Positions 5,493 to 5,577 of a stretch of 5,577 bases of DNA are shown one piece after another. Origin of the DNA: an uncultured Bacteroidales bacterium. Lineage in GTDB: Bacteria > Bacteroidota > Bacteroidia > Bacteroidales > Paludibacteraceae. Position 1 is the stretch's first letter. Each line of letters starts with the position of its first letter. Position numbers and translations under genes: made by a program. The stretch covers positions 1 through 5,577 of the forward strand of contig CAMFEN010000082.1 in the NCBI GenBank assembly GCA_945949375.1, in the 5' to 3' direction. Under the pieces are notes generated by a model that saw nothing but the letters and a program-made list of their open reading frames with translations, ran no database searches and was not told the DNA's origin.

Positions 5493-5577
5493 ATGAAAAA
5501 GTCCATCATACTTATCCTCATCACCGCTACAGCCCCGCTGTTGCATGCCAACACGCCCTACATCACCCGCGTTTACG
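5493..5577 (+). CDS. Secreted protein, N-terminus only, third gene of the B12 operon
   Basis: An ATG at 5493, 27 bases after the btuG-like stop, opens a frame that stays open to the window edge (28 codons). The start MKKSIILILITATAPLLHA is a clear Sec signal peptide: two lysines, a hydrophobic core and a likely cut after LHA, leaving NTPYITRVY. There is no lipobox cysteine. Short spacing and shared direction place it in the riboswitch-controlled operon. The mature start (TPYITRVY) reminds me of large cell-surface proteins found beside btuB/btuG in other Bacteroidota, but nine residues cannot prove this. Confidence 0.8.
   Translation, partial: MKKSIILILITATAPLLHANTPYITRVY

Overview
The window looks like chromosomal DNA from a member of the Bacteroidales (Bacteroidota). 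Two divergent promoters match the Bacteroidota primary-sigma pattern (TTTG, a 20-nt spacer, then TAnnTTTG). Start codons lack Shine-Dalgarno sequences. The gene set is a cobalamin riboswitch, a BtuB-type TonB-dependent receptor and a BtuG-like surface lipoprotein, which is typical of the phylum. I cannot assign a genus from the sequence alone.

Layout: positions 1-955 (minus) hold the N-terminal three quarters of a MATE-family efflux transporter that runs off the left edge. Positions 956-1151 are a repeat-packed gap: an AT-rich heptamer array, three GC-rich REP-like palindromes and a second heptamer array. A Fur-family metalloregulator lies at 1152-1571 (minus), with its promoter at 1673-1704. 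An 11-bp tandem array (1778-1830) separates that promoter from the rightward promoter at 1895-1926. A cobalamin riboswitch follows (about 1927-2100), then btuB (2134-4191), a btuG-like lipoprotein gene (4245-5465) and the first 28 codons of another secreted protein (5493 to the edge).

How the genes fit together: the rightward genes form a probable operon with gaps of 53 and 27 bases, repressed by cobalamin through the leader RNA. The BtuG-like propeller would capture B12 at the cell surface and pass it to BtuB, which imports it across the outer membrane using TonB energy. The third gene probably encodes another exported accessory protein. The leftward fur-like and MATE genes may be co-transcribed, since no promoter is visible in front of the MATE gene.

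The most unusual aspect is repeat DNA inside genes. A palindromic 36-bp element, present twice in tandem and in frame, makes up most of the signal peptide of the BtuG-like lipoprotein. Separate 7-nt periodic arrays occur at five places, including inside btuB and across the C-terminus of the btuG-like gene.
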